DNA of 64,000 nt from Sphingobacterium puteale (GTDB lineage Bacteria; Bacteroidota; Bacteroidia; Sphingobacteriales; Sphingobacteriaceae). Of the stretch, positions 37,854 to 45,672 are shown in pieces. Under the pieces are notes generated by a model that was not told the origin of the DNA, searched no databases, and saw only the letters and a list, made by a program, of their open reading frames with translations. The stretch spans positions 248,001 to 312,000 of the forward strand of contig NZ_RBWS01000004.1 in the NCBI RefSeq assembly GCF_003627955.1. The letters are read 5' to 3'. Within the stretch, counting starts at the first letter, position 1, and the number at the start of each line of letters is the position of its first letter. The position numbers and the translations under genes are program-made.

Positions 37854-39095
37854 ATGATTTCATCAACAATAAAATTTAAACTATCCTTCATGATGTTCCT
37901 TGAATTTTTTATTTGGGGGGGGTGGTTTGTCACATTAGGCACTTTTTTGAGCAAGAATTTGAATGCGACAGAATTTGAAAAGGCTAATGTTTTCTCGACG
38001 CAGTCATTGGGTGCGATTATCGCCCCCTTTATCGTAGGAATGATTGCCGATCGTTATTTTAATGCGGAGCGTATTTTGGGTGTTTTGCACTTAGTTGGCG
38101 CAGTGCTAATGTATCAGATGTATGGTGCTGCCGATATGTCTACTTTTTATCCCTATGTATTGGCCTATATGATTCTATATATGCCAACGTTGGCTTTAAC
38201 GAGCTCGGTTTCATTTCGCCAATTAACAAATCCAGAAAAGCAGTTCTCGGCTATACGCATCTGGGGAACCATTGGTTGGATCATTGCTGGTTTAGTTATC
38301 AGTTATTTTTGGGATGCAAAGGCCTCTGAAGGAGCATTAAAAAATACCTTCTTACTATCGGGTATCGCTTCTTTAGTATTGGGGATATTTTCCTTTGCTT
38401 TGCCAAAAACACCGCCGGTTAAATTGGATGAAGGCGAAAAGCCATCGTTTGCATCAATTATTGGTCTGGATGCCATCAAATTGTTGAAAGACAAAAACTT
38501 TTTTATATTTTTCATTTCTTCGGTATTGATTTGTATTCCATTGGCATTTTATTATTCCAATGCTAATCCTTTTCTATCAGAGATAGGATTAGAAAATGCC
38601 ACTGGTAAAATGACGATTGGTCAAGCTTCGGAGGTCTTGTTTTTATTGGCACTTCCGATCTTCTTTACAAAATTTGGCTTTAAGAAGACCATTCTTGTGG
38701 GGATGTTAGCTTGGGTGATCCGTTATCTACTGTTTGCTTATGGTAATGCGGGCGAATTATCGTTCATGTTGTTGATCGGTATTGCCCTGCACGGAATCTG
38801 CTATGATTTTTTCTTTGTTTCAGGACAGATTTATACAGACAGTAAAGCAGGTGTTAAGTACAAATCTGCAGCTCAGGGCTTGATCACCTTGGCAACATAT
38901 GGTGTTGGTCAGTTGATCGGTTTCTGGGTGGCAGGCTATGTAGGAGACAAATATAAAGATTTAAAAGCAACAGATTTAGCGGCATTTTGGAACCATACTT
39001 GGGTCGTGCCCGCAATTATTGCCGCGGTAGTATTTATTATCTTTTTAGCTCTTTTTAAAGACGAGAAGGTGGATAATGCGAACGCTGCACACTAA
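37854..39095 (+). CDS. MFS permease of the nucleoside:H+ symporter (NupG-like) type
   Basis: A 413-residue inner-membrane transporter with about 12 hydrophobic segments. FFIWGGWFVTLGTFL at the start, NVFSTQSLGAIIAPFIVGMIADRYF, IRIWGTIGWIIAGL and GICYDFFFVSGQIYTD fit the nucleoside:proton symporter family. In this operon a sugar or oxidised-glycoside substrate is more likely than a nucleoside; that is inference. The coding sequence has a run of eight G (37915-37922) in the first membrane segment, a possible slippage site. The 91-base gap upstream contains AATAGT-GT-ACTATT. Confidence 0.88.
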   Translation: MISSTIKFKLSFMMFLEFFIWGGWFVTLGTFLSKNLNATEFEKANVFSTQSLGAIIAPFIVGMIADRYFNAERILGVLHLVGAVLMYQMYGAADMSTFYPYVLAYMILYMPTLALTSSVSFRQLTNPEKQFSAIRIWGTIGWIIAGLVISYFWDAKASEGALKNTFLLSGIASLVLGIFSFALPKTPPVKLDEGEKPSFASIIGLDAIKLLKDKNFFIFFISSVLICIPLAFYYSNANPFLSEIGLENATGKMTIGQASEVLFLLALPIFFTKFGFKKTILVGMLAWVIRYLLFAYGNAGELSFMLLIGIALHGICYDFFFVSGQIYTDSKAGVKYKSAAQGLITLATYGVGQLIGFWVAGYVGDKYKDLKATDLAAFWNHTWVVPAIIAAVVFIIFLALFKDEKVDNANAAH

Positions 39096-39140
39096 ACAGA
39101 AAAAAATAACTATTTAAAAAAACAAATAATTAGAAGAGAG

Positions 39141-40826
39141 ATGGCAACAAATACTTATGACGCGATTGTAATCGGTTCGGGGATAAGTGGTGGATGGGCT
39201 GCGAAAGAATTGACGGAGAAAGGGCTGAAAACAATTATGCTGGAGCGTGGTCGTAACATCGAACACATCAAAGATTATACTGCGCCAAATAAAAATCCAT
39301 GGGAATGGCCTCATGCTGGTGGTCGTACGCAACAGATGATCGAAGATTATCCGGTTTTGCGTAGAGATTATCCCTTGAATGAAAAGAACCTGGATTTTTG
39401 GGTGAACGAAAAAGAGAGTCCCTATACAGAAGTGAAACGCTTTGACTGGTACCGCGGGTATCACGTGGGTGGTCGTTCTTTAATGTGGGGAAGACAATCT
39501 TATCGTTTGGGGGATTTGGATTTCGAGGCAAATTTAAAAGATGGCCATGGTGTAGATTGGCCAATCCGTTATAAAGATATTGCTCCTTGGTATAGTTATG
39601 CTGAAAAATTTGCCGGTATCTCGGGAAATAGAGATGGTGTGCCATCTTTGCCAGATGGTGATTATATGCCCGCAATGGCGATGAATGTTGTTGAAAAAGA
39701 CTTGGCTGAGCGCCTGAAAAAACAATACGGTGGTCAACGTCATTTCATCATGGGTAGGACAGCAAACATTACTGTTCCGCATCATGACCGTGTCAATTGT
39801 CAATATCAAAATCAATGTTGGTTGGGTTGTAACTTTGGAGCTTATTTCAGCACGCAATCAGCGACTCTCCCTGCAGCAAAAAAGACAAATAACTTAACAT
39901 TACGTCCTTTTTCTATCGTAACAAAGATTATTTACGATAAAAACACCAAAAAGGCAAAAGGTGTTGAAATTGTTGATGCTGAAACCAATCAGACTTATGA
40001 GTTCTTTGCGAAAGTAATTTTTGTTTGTGCGTCGGCATTGAACTCGACTTGGGTGTTGATGAATTCAGCGACCGATGTTTGGGAAGGTGGTCTTGGAAGT
40101 AGCAGCGGTGAGCTTGGACACAATTTGATGGATCACCATTTCCGTTGCGGTGCCGGTGGTAATGTGGAAGGATATTTGGATAGCTATGTTTTTGGCCGTC
40201 GTCCGACAGGTCTTTATGTGCCTCGTTTTGTAAACGTTGAAGGCGATACGAAAAAACGCGACTATGTTCGCGGATTTGGTTATCAGGGGGCTGCAAGCCG
40301 CGGCCGTTGGTCCGGTGCTGTTGCCGAGATGGAAGTTGGTAGTGCATGGAAAGATGCGATCTGTGAACCTGGTACATGGAATGTAGGTTTCACAGCATTT
40401 GGGGAGACTTTGCCGTACCATGAAAATAAAATTACTTTGGATAAGAGCAAAAAAGATAAATGGGGGTTACCTGTGCTATCGTTCGATGCCGAAATCAAAG
40501 ATAATGAATTGAAGATGCGTGGTGACATGCAAAATGAGATGAAGGAAATGCTGGAGAGCATTGGCGTAAAGGATACGTATACCTATGATAATGTATATGG
40601 ATTTGGTCAAGGTATCCACGAGATGGGAACAGCTCGTATGGGACGCGACCCTAAAACATCGGTATTAAATGGGAATAACCAGGTTTGGGATGCATTGAAC
40701 GTATTTGTTACGGACGGTGCGTGTATGACTTCTGCAGGCTGTGTTAACCCATCACTTACATATATGGCGCTTACTGCACGTGCAGTTGATTTTGCAGTTA
40801 GTGAATTGAAAAAAGGTAATATCTAA
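39141..40826 (+). CDS. GMC-family FAD oxidoreductase, probable sugar/glycoside dehydrogenase catalytic subunit
   Basis: A 561-residue flavoprotein. The FAD loop is AIVIGSGISGGWAAKELTE near residue 8, and the C-terminal GMC active-site region has GIHEMGTARMG and SAGCVNPSLTYMA, supplying the His and Asn of the family. Cys220, Cys226 and Cys230 (NCQYQNQCWLGC) are spaced C-x5-C-x3-C, like the 3Fe-4S-binding loop of bacterial FAD-glucose dehydrogenase catalytic subunits. It has no signal of its own; the subunit-3-like protein encoded downstream carries a Tat-type signal and probably co-exports it. Glucoside 3-dehydrogenase of Sphingobacterium and relatives is of this type, so C3 oxidation of glycosides is the best guess. 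No cytochrome c subunit is seen nearby. Confidence 0.88.
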   Translation: MATNTYDAIVIGSGISGGWAAKELTEKGLKTIMLERGRNIEHIKDYTAPNKNPWEWPHAGGRTQQMIEDYPVLRRDYPLNEKNLDFWVNEKESPYTEVKRFDWYRGYHVGGRSLMWGRQSYRLGDLDFEANLKDGHGVDWPIRYKDIAPWYSYAEKFAGISGNRDGVPSLPDGDYMPAMAMNVVEKDLAERLKKQYGGQRHFIMGRTANITVPHHDRVNCQYQNQCWLGCNFGAYFSTQSATLPAAKKTNNLTLRPFSIVTKIIYDKNTKKAKGVEIVDAETNQTYEFFAKVIFVCASALNSTWVLMNSATDVWEGGLGSSSGELGHNLMDHHFRCGAGGNVEGYLDSYVFGRRPTGLYVPRFVNVEGDTKKRDYVRGFGYQGAASRGRWSGAVAEMEVGSAWKDAICEPGTWNVGFTAFGETLPYHENKITLDKSKKDKWGLPVLSFDAEIKDNELKMRGDMQNEMKEMLESIGVKDTYTYDNVYGFGQGIHEMGTARMGRDPKTSVLNGNNQVWDALNVFVTDGACMTSAGCVNPSLTYMALTARAVDFAVSELKKGNI

Positions 40827-40846
40827 TAGCTAAAGATTGATAACAA

Positions 40847-42280
40847 ATGGAAAATAACTCAAATAAGTCGAGTAGAAGAGATTTTTTAAAGACTGCGGCA
40901 ACTGCTGCGGCAGCTTTCATGATCGTTCCTCGTCATGTATTAGGAGGAAATGGTTTCATTGCTCCTAGTGACAAGTTACAAGTGGCTGGTATAGGTGTAG
41001 GTGGTAAAGGGTTCAGCGACATTAACGCATTTCATGATTCAGGCAAAGCAGATCTAGCGTTCTTATGTGATGTGGATGATCGTCGTGCTGCTGGAGCGTT
41101 GAAACGTTACCCAAAAGCAAAATATTATAAAGATTATCGTGAGATGTTGGACAAAGAACACAAGCGCATTGAAGCTGTTTCTGTTTCGACTCCGGATCAT
41201 CAGCACGCAATCCAGGCATTGGCGGCAATGCAACTGGGCAAGCACGTTTATGTTCAGAAACCGTTGACACATGATGTTTGGGAAGCAAGAGCACTGACGC
41301 ATGCTGCGAAGAAATACAAAGTGGTTACCCAAATGGGGAATCAAGGGGCATCTAACGATGGACCGCGTTTTGTTCGTGAATGGTATGAAGCTGGTTTAAT
41401 CGGTGATGTACATACGGTATATTGTTGGACTGACCGTCCGGTGTGGCCTTCAGGAATTGCATGGCCAACAGGTAAAGCGGAAATTCCGAAAGAGCTAGAT
41501 TGGGATCTTTGGTTGGGAACTGCCCCATACAAAGAGTATGTGGATAAATTGGTACCTTTCAACTGGCGCGGCTGGTGGGATTATGGAACCGGCGCTTTGG
41601 GTGATATGGGCTGTCACTTATTGGAAGTTCCTTTCAGTACATTGGGATTGACTTATGTACAAGATGTACAGGCCACTGTAGGTTCTGTTTATGTAGATGA
41701 GTTCAAACGTGGATATTTTCCTGAAAGTTGTCCTCCGTCAAGTCACGCAACGCTGACTTTTCCCAAAACACCGCGCACAAATGGACCGGTAACATTACAC
41801 TGGATGGATGGAGGTATTCAACCTGCACGTCCGGATGAATTAGGTCCGAATGAAATCTTTGGTGACGGTGGTAACGGCATCTTGTTGGTCGGTACCAAAG
41901 GTAAGATCTTGGCTGATACTTATGGTCAGAATGCACGTTTGTTGCCAACATCAAGAAAAGATCAGGTAGCACAGAAATATGCTCGTGTACCCGGACAAGA
42001 GGCTGGTCACTACGCACAATGGGTAGAAGCTTGTCAGGCGGGTTATGGTAAAAAAGAGGTAAGTTCACCTTTTGAAATCGCTGGTCCTTTGACTGAAGCA
42101 CTATTAATGGCTAATTTGGCGATCAGAGGTGCTGATTTACGTATTGATGGAAAATATCCGGGACGCAACTTGAAATTGTTGTGGGATAACAACAATATGC
42201 GTGTGACCAATTTTGATCATGTGAATCAATATGTCAAACGTAACTACAGGCAAGGTTGGGAAATGAAATATAATTTCTAA
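40847..42280 (+). CDS. Tat-exported Gfo/Idh/MocA family oxidoreductase 2
   Basis: A 477-residue NAD(P)-binding sugar-oxidoreductase family protein with a textbook twin-arginine signal (SSRRDFLKTAATAAAAFM). It shows the Rossmann loop VAGIGVGGKGFSDI, the EKP-type position altered to YVQKPLTHD, and GALGDMGCHLLEVPFSTL with conserved Asp and His. The EKP lysine is kept but Glu is Gln, as in many Bacteroidota members. It lies 20 bases after the GMC gene and 19 before the subunit-3 gene, so the three are one unit. It is long for the family because of the C-terminal extension. Confidence 0.9.
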   Translation: MENNSNKSSRRDFLKTAATAAAAFMIVPRHVLGGNGFIAPSDKLQVAGIGVGGKGFSDINAFHDSGKADLAFLCDVDDRRAAGALKRYPKAKYYKDYREMLDKEHKRIEAVSVSTPDHQHAIQALAAMQLGKHVYVQKPLTHDVWEARALTHAAKKYKVVTQMGNQGASNDGPRFVREWYEAGLIGDVHTVYCWTDRPVWPSGIAWPTGKAEIPKELDWDLWLGTAPYKEYVDKLVPFNWRGWWDYGTGALGDMGCHLLEVPFSTLGLTYVQDVQATVGSVYVDEFKRGYFPESCPPSSHATLTFPKTPRTNGPVTLHWMDGGIQPARPDELGPNEIFGDGGNGILLVGTKGKILADTYGQNARLLPTSRKDQVAQKYARVPGQEAGHYAQWVEACQAGYGKKEVSSPFEIAGPLTEALLMANLAIRGADLRIDGKYPGRNLKLLWDNNNMRVTNFDHVNQYVKRNYRQGWEMKYNF

Positions 42281-42299
42281 AATTAAGATATTTAGTAGT

Positions 42300-42929
42300 A
42301 TGAATAGAAGAGAAGCATTACAACGAGTTGCCTTGATTTTAGGAGGAACCGTTATTGGCGCTAATTTATTTTTGGAAGGATGTACACGTTCGGCTACAAA
42401 TGATGTGCAGGCTTTATTTGAGGCAAAAACAACAGATTTGTTAGGTGATTTAGCGGAAGCTATCCTACCAGCAACTGCAACTCCCGGTGCAAAAGAAGCT
42501 GGCGTGGGAAGTTTTATTCCCGTAATGGTCCGTGACTGTTACACGGAAAAGCAGCAAAAAGCATTTTTAGCTGGTTTTGCAAGTTTGGATGATAAAGCGA
42601 AAGAAGTGAAGGGAAAACCTTTCCTTGAACTTTCACCTGAAGATCGGACAGCGGTAGCTGCAGCTTTGGATAAAGAGGCAAACGAGTTTAACAAGAAACA
42701 GGGCGAAGAGCAAAAAGATATTTTGGAGAAAAATAAAGAAAAACAAAATCAATTGTATAATTACGTGGAAAATGATCCACCACACTGGTTCACGATGTTT
42801 AAACAATTGACTTTGACGGGTTTCTTTAATTCGGAATTAGGTTGCACAAAAGCATTGCGTTTTGTTAAAATCCCCGGAAAATATGACGGAAACTTTCCGT
42901 ACAAAAAAGGCGATAAAGCATTCGCATAA
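42300..42929 (+). CDS. Gluconate 2-dehydrogenase subunit 3-like protein with Tat/lipoprotein signal
   Basis: A 209-residue small subunit of a GMC dehydrogenase complex. The start MNRREALQRVALILGG has the twin arginine, and NLFLEGC is a lipobox, so it is probably a Tat lipoprotein (Cys28). The family core is LLGDLAEAILPATATPGAKEAGVGSFI and a C-terminal GFFNSELGCTKAL, here given in parts: EAILPATATPGAKEAG and GFFNSELGCT. In FAD-glucose dehydrogenase the equivalent subunit escorts the flavoprotein through Tat. The same role is inferred for the GMC protein upstream. It is the last gene of the operon. Confidence 0.88.
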   Translation: MNRREALQRVALILGGTVIGANLFLEGCTRSATNDVQALFEAKTTDLLGDLAEAILPATATPGAKEAGVGSFIPVMVRDCYTEKQQKAFLAGFASLDDKAKEVKGKPFLELSPEDRTAVAAALDKEANEFNKKQGEEQKDILEKNKEKQNQLYNYVENDPPHWFTMFKQLTLTGFFNSELGCTKALRFVKIPGKYDGNFPYKKGDKAFA

Positions 42930-42945
42930 TAGCTATGCATTGTAT

Positions 42946-42983
42946 AAAATAAAAGTGGAGGCCCAAGCCTCCACTTTTATTTT
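42946..42983. terminator. Bidirectional terminator between the GMC operon and the thioesterase gene
   Basis: A 17-bp perfect stem (AAAATAAAAGTGGAGGC and complement) with loop CCAA. It serves both convergent genes, and its right arm includes the stop codon of the thioesterase. Confidence 0.9.
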
Positions 42984-43702
42984 ATCTCTACCTCCAGTGC
43001 AAAATGAATACGTTGTTGTTTTGTGACGGACATGAAATAGCCCTTGTCGGTCGAATCCCCATTAATGTCAACAGTGTCATTATAACGAAGTTCTCTGAGG
43101 TAGTTCATCTCCAGCGATTTGATCTGATTTGTCAGAACCAGTTCGATTGGCAGCCTATCCATACACCAGTCCAGGTACCTGACATTATTGGCATGGTTGA
43201 CAATATCAAGATCGGATAACTTGACGCTATATTGATCAATATTTTTGACAGATTGAGAAATATCCAATTTGGAGAAAGGCCGTTGTGTCGCAGGACGATC
43301 CGGATAAGTTGTAAAATCATCTGTAGAAATGGCCAGATCCTCAGAACTTCTTTTAACGGTATTGATCACCGCCCAATAGCTCGTGGCCGTAACATATACT
43401 TGTCCATTTACCCGAATTTCAAAATTACGCGTAGAGCGCGCACCTTCCAGTTCCTGTATCCACGTTCTTACCTGAACAATGTCCATCCATTTGGGCAGTC
43501 TGTTGATTTCAATACGCATTCTGCTGAGCACCCAGGTTTGGTTGTGTTTGGCCATTTCCTTAAAACCGAAACCGATATTAGTCGCATGCTCGCCAGCAGT
43601 AAGCTGAAGAATATTTGATAAGTCGGAGAAACGGATACGACCATTGGAGTAACATTGTGTAAAATAAATTTCCCAGTTTTTCTCAAAGACTGATTTTTCC
43701 AT
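42977..43702 (-). CDS. Acyl-ACP thioesterase family protein
   Basis: A 241-residue double hot-dog protein of the FatA/acyl-ACP thioesterase family, which frees fatty acids from acyl carrier protein. Visible patterns are GRIRFSDLSNILQLTAGEHA in the first half (split here as GRIRFSDLSN and LTAGEHA), RMRIEINRLPKWMDIV, and the catalytic-type DIVNHANNVRYLDWCMD in the second half. I take the ATG at 43702; the open frame also allows a TTG at 43723. It is transcribed alone and convergent to the GMC operon. Confidence 0.88.
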   Translation of the reverse strand: MEKSVFEKNWEIYFTQCYSNGRIRFSDLSNILQLTAGEHATNIGFGFKEMAKHNQTWVLSRMRIEINRLPKWMDIVQVRTWIQELEGARSTRNFEIRVNGQVYVTATSYWAVINTVKRSSEDLAISTDDFTTYPDRPATQRPFSKLDISQSVKNIDQYSVKLSDLDIVNHANNVRYLDWCMDRLPIELVLTNQIKSLEMNYLRELRYNDTVDINGDSTDKGYFMSVTKQQRIHFALEVEIK

Positions 43703-44026
43703 CTGTTGTTTTATTTTTTGCAAAATTAGGCAATATGACTGATTTGGTCTCTTAAATCAAAATGAAATGACATAATTTTAAGATATTCAGATAATATTGT
43801 ATCGCATGATAAATTTCAAGCATTAACAAAACAAAAAAGCGAAAACCGCCAATCGTTTTTTTATTGTAAAATAAATGATAGTTTTCAATTATTTAATTGA
43901 TTATTATCACCAGATTAGGTAGATTTAAATAAGCCAATGGCATAAAATAATAAAATAAGATTGGTTTTATCGCGTTATATCAGGTGTAGCGTGAAACATT
44001 AAATTTACACATTAAATGCTAATATT
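43703..44026. other. AT-rich intergenic region
   Basis: About 320 bases without a supportable gene between divergent genes. It is very AT-rich. I found no confident promoter pair. A weak GCGA/TCGTTTTTTT hairpin sits at about 43838-43864. Confidence 0.4.
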
Positions 44027-44293
44027 ATGGTTGGAGAACTAATAGCTAAAGAGGAAATTCCTCAATTTAAATTTATCCCTGCGAGCGAAGATAAGTCCGC
44101 GACGTTTATGGATAAATTGAAAGGGGCCCTTCGGTTGGGAAATGAATTTAAGTCCAAAACTGAAATAGCCTTTCAAACAGATTCCGGACCAAAGCGTATC
44201 GAAACCACAGTGTGGTCATTAACCGATAGATATATCCAGATTAAAAGTGGGGTATTAATCCCGCTTCGGTCGATTATTGCAATTGACTATTAA
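44027..44293 (+). CDS. Conserved-looking small protein of unknown function
   Basis: I do not recognise a family. The 88-residue product is soluble and has no signal or membrane segment. A run of short strands (SKTEIAFQT, KRIETTVWSLTD, YIQIKSGVLIPLRSIIAIDY) suggests a small beta domain, perhaps PH-like. It is bounded by a long AT-rich region and a strong terminator, so it is a real stand-alone transcript. Confidence 0.7.
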   Translation: MVGELIAKEEIPQFKFIPASEDKSATFMDKLKGALRLGNEFKSKTEIAFQTDSGPKRIETTVWSLTDRYIQIKSGVLIPLRSIIAIDY

Positions 44294-44295
44294 TA

Positions 44296-44328
44296 AGAAA
44301 GGCTCCTACATTCGTAGGAGCCTTTCTC
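44296..44328. terminator. Bidirectional hairpin terminator
   Basis: A 14-15-bp stem around GAAAGGCTCCTAC/GTAGGAGCCTTTC with loop ATTC. It lies 3 bases after the small gene's stop and faces the convergent efflux operon. Confidence 0.88.
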
Positions 44329-44363
44329 TTGGCAATTCATCCTGAAAGGATTGTCTGTTGTAG

Positions 44364-45665
44364 TTAATAGGTTTCGCCAGTGAGTTCCTTCAGACGTATT
44401 TCTGAAACTTTCGCGTCGTACTGGGCTGTATAACTCCTGGTCATTGCATTGATATAATTTAACTGTGCTGTCCTTACTTCCAGGGTCGTAATCGTTCCGA
44501 TACGAAACTTATCCATGGTAATGTTTAGATTTTCTTTGGCGAGTTCTTCGTTCTTTTTTTCTACGTTCGCCAATTCGATATTGGTAATATAGGTCTGAAA
44601 GAGTGTCCGAACTTGTGCCTGTATGTTTTGTTTTTGCTGCTGTATCTGTATTTCTGTGCTTTGCATCTGAAATTTCGCGATTCGTTCATTTCTGTTTTGA
44701 ATAAACCCGTTGAAAATATTCAGTGAAGCAGTCACACCATAGTTAAGCCCTTTATTTTTGTTTTCCGTCGAGAAACCCAATGAGGAGTGGGATTCATTCC
44801 AATTATACCCGGTATTCAGTCCGATTTTGGGATAACGTTCCGCTTTGACGGATTTTAGATTCAGTTCAGCGACTCTTTTGTTGATGAGTGCCAATTGGAT
44901 TTGTGGATTTTGCTGATCAGCTATCTGGATCAGATCGCCCAATTTAAGATCCGTATCCAGTTTCATCTCATCTTCGACCTGGAAATCTATGCCCAGGTCG
45001 CGAGTCATTAGCTGATTCAAGTAAGTCTTGGTATTTTGAAAGCTCTCGCGTTGCCGGAGTAAATTGGTCTGATCTGTATTTAGGTCGACTTTTGCATTCA
45101 ATAGATCCAATTTGGATCCCTTTCCGATTTCCAGACGGTTTTCGGCCAAAGTGACCCGATATTGAGATAGGGTAATTGTCGTGTCTAAGGCATTCAATAA
45201 ACGTTTTTGTTGTACCAGGTTGTAATAAGTGGCAATGACCTCGCTTAACTGACTGATCACTTCAAATTTGATTTCTGCTTCACCTTGGCGCTGTATTTCT
45301 TTGAATCTATCGCGGCGGGCAAACATACCAAATCCGTCAAATACTGTCCAGTTAAGATTGACTCCATAGGACATGTTGTCATTCTTGGCGTTGGAGATTT
45401 GCTGCACTTGTCCGTCATTCCTTACCTGACGGGAATTTTGAATAGAATTGCTCCGGCTAAAGCTTCCGGTGACGGCAGGGAGCATTCCGGCACTACCGAG
45501 ACTTGTATTTTCGATATCTATTTTGTTGTCATTTTTTGCCAACAGGATATTGAAGTTGTTGCTCAGGGTGGTTGTTAAAGCCTCCTCCAGCGTTAATACT
45601 TGTTGCGCACGGGCTTGAAACAGGATGAAGCTAAGCAACATTGCGATGATTATATTTCTCTTCAT
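44364..45665 (-). CDS. TolC-family outer-membrane efflux protein (second system)
   Basis: A 433-residue channel protein with the signal MKRNIIIAMLLSFILFQARAQ. I choose the ATG at 45665 because it opens a clean signal peptide 7 bases after the pump gene; the frame extends upstream to 45698 inside that gene. TolC-type features are LTLEEALTTTLSNNFNILLAK, SLNIFNGFIQNRNERIA and IGTITTLEVRTAQLNYINAM. It is the last gene of the adaptor-pump-channel operon on the minus strand. Confidence 0.92.
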   Translation of the reverse strand: MKRNIIIAMLLSFILFQARAQQVLTLEEALTTTLSNNFNILLAKNDNKIDIENTSLGSAGMLPAVTGSFSRSNSIQNSRQVRNDGQVQQISNAKNDNMSYGVNLNWTVFDGFGMFARRDRFKEIQRQGEAEIKFEVISQLSEVIATYYNLVQQKRLLNALDTTITLSQYRVTLAENRLEIGKGSKLDLLNAKVDLNTDQTNLLRQRESFQNTKTYLNQLMTRDLGIDFQVEDEMKLDTDLKLGDLIQIADQQNPQIQLALINKRVAELNLKSVKAERYPKIGLNTGYNWNESHSSLGFSTENKNKGLNYGVTASLNIFNGFIQNRNERIAKFQMQSTEIQIQQQKQNIQAQVRTLFQTYITNIELANVEKKNEELAKENLNITMDKFRIGTITTLEVRTAQLNYINAMTRSYTAQYDAKVSEIRLKELTGETY

Positions 45666-45672
45666 GTCTGAT

